A stretch of 64,000 nt of DNA, taken from the NCBI GenBank assembly GCA_945906105.1, contig CAMDQO010000001.1, forward strand, positions 186,001 through 250,000. The letters are read 5' to 3'. This DNA is from Novosphingobium sp. Chol11 (GTDB lineage Bacteria > Pseudomonadota > Alphaproteobacteria > Sphingomonadales > Sphingomonadaceae). The notes beneath the pieces are model-generated. The model was given only the letters and a program-made list of their open reading frames with translations, made no database searches and was not told where the DNA came from. Of the stretch, positions 63,634 through 64,000 are shown one piece after another (within the stretch, counting starts at the first letter, position 1; every line of letters starts with the position of its first letter). The position numbers and the translations under genes were made by a program.

Positions 63634-64000
63634 TTGCTGGTTTTGGCGCTGGGGGCATGTTCCCCAGCGCCGCATAGCTCTGCGCCGCACAGTTCTGGGC
63701 CTCATCGCCAACCGGCACTGGTCAGCCTCAATCCCTGCACCGATGCGATCCTTGCCGAAGTGGCCGACCCGCAGCAGATCCTTGCGATCTCGGCTTACAG
63801 CCATGATCCCGCCTCGAGTTCGATGGATCTGGCGCTGGCGCGGCGTTTCCGGGCGACATCTGGCGCGGTGGAAGAAGTCTTGGTGCTGCGGCCCGACGTC
63901 GTGGTCACCGGCAATTTCACGCCGCCCGCCACACGTGTCGCGATGACCGGGCTGGGGCTGAAACTGGAAGAAGTGCCCATCGCCTCGACCGTGGCCGAAA
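63634..64000 (+). CDS. btuF: BtuF-like periplasmic cobalamin-binding lipoprotein, N-terminal part
   Basis: Runs off the right edge. The TTG at 63634 has GAGGG 5 bases upstream and gives MLVLALGAC with a lipobox; a CTG at 63616 overlapping the btuB stop would give a better-charged signal. After the Cys comes a Pro/His/Ser linker, then the periplasmic-binding fold PALVSLNPCTDAILAEVADPQQILAISAY and VLVLRPDVVVTGNFTPPATR, as in BtuF/FhuD-type proteins. Position after btuB and the riboswitch supports B12 uptake. The start is not settled. Confidence 0.8.
   Translation, partial: MLVLALGACSPAPHSSAPHSSGPHRQPALVSLNPCTDAILAEVADPQQILAISAYSHDPASSSMDLALARRFRATSGAVEEVLVLRPDVVVTGNFTPPATRVAMTGLGLKLEEVPIASTVAE

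Overview
This 64 kb window looks like a chromosomal segment of a sphingomonad (Alphaproteobacteria, order Sphingomonadales). The evidence is the DUF4167-prmC-prfA-hisS block, the lptB-rpoN pair, the mdh-sucD-sucA-odhB-lpdA operon, a cpa/tad pilus locus, large TonB-dependent receptors, and several CoA-, P450- and FAD-enzyme islands. The genus cannot be fixed by reading alone. I saw no tRNA, rRNA, CRISPR array, transposase or prophage gene.

Layout. 1-12.5 kb is housekeeping: lnt (cut by the left edge), a DUF4167 protein, prmC, prfA and hisS on the minus strand; an M61 peptidase, a DUF1345 membrane protein and ppa on the plus strand; then pmbA, a small membrane protein, lptB and rpoN. 12.5-22 kb is a catabolic island: MDR oxidoreductase, aldehyde dehydrogenase, a small barrel protein, an APH-like phosphotransferase, a class III CoA-transferase, a DUF35 zinc-ribbon protein, a thiolase-like protein without the usual nucleophilic Cys, an amidohydrolase and a cytochrome P450. 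22-29 kb holds two overlapping, poorly characterised flavoprotein genes, an ABC-F ATPase, and a divergent pair (TauD/TfdA-like oxygenase and sulfotransferase-like protein). 29-32.3 kb is a 1067-residue TonB receptor.

32.7-37.3 kb holds two operons. SDR-TetR-MTA phosphorylase-maiA has a palindrome where a TetR operator would be expected. MarR-fahA follows, and maiA plus fahA are the last two steps of homogentisate (tyrosine) breakdown. 37.5-44.8 kb is a cpaA-cpaB-cpaC-cpaD-cpaE-tadB-tadC locus with no cpaF/tadA motor ATPase gene and no pilin gene. 44.9-51.9 kb contains a hydrolase, a DAO-family oxidase, a Gly-rich exported protein, a TRIC-type channel, and a tandem pair of P450 genes behind a strong-looking promoter overlapped by a perfect inverted repeat. 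51.2-59.5 kb is the TCA-cycle operon mdh-sucD-sucA-odhB-lpdA plus a PepSY protein; sucC is not in it. 59.7-64 kb has a small conserved-looking protein, a SleB-type cell wall hydrolase, and a cobalamin riboswitch followed by a BtuB-type receptor and the start of a BtuF-type lipoprotein.

Non-coding structure is unusually visible. There are three C/G-rich hairpin repeats, a 119 bp element with 16 bp terminal inverted repeats that begins on the last base of the fahA stop codon, a cluster of three stem-loops with 30 bp perfect arms after maiA, a 13 bp x 3 tandem repeat before pmbA, and a duplicated tadC tail. I did not find a clear, wholly new defence or mobile system. The best leads are the motor-less Tad locus, the Cys-less thiolase/DUF35 island, and the P450 promoter-operator.
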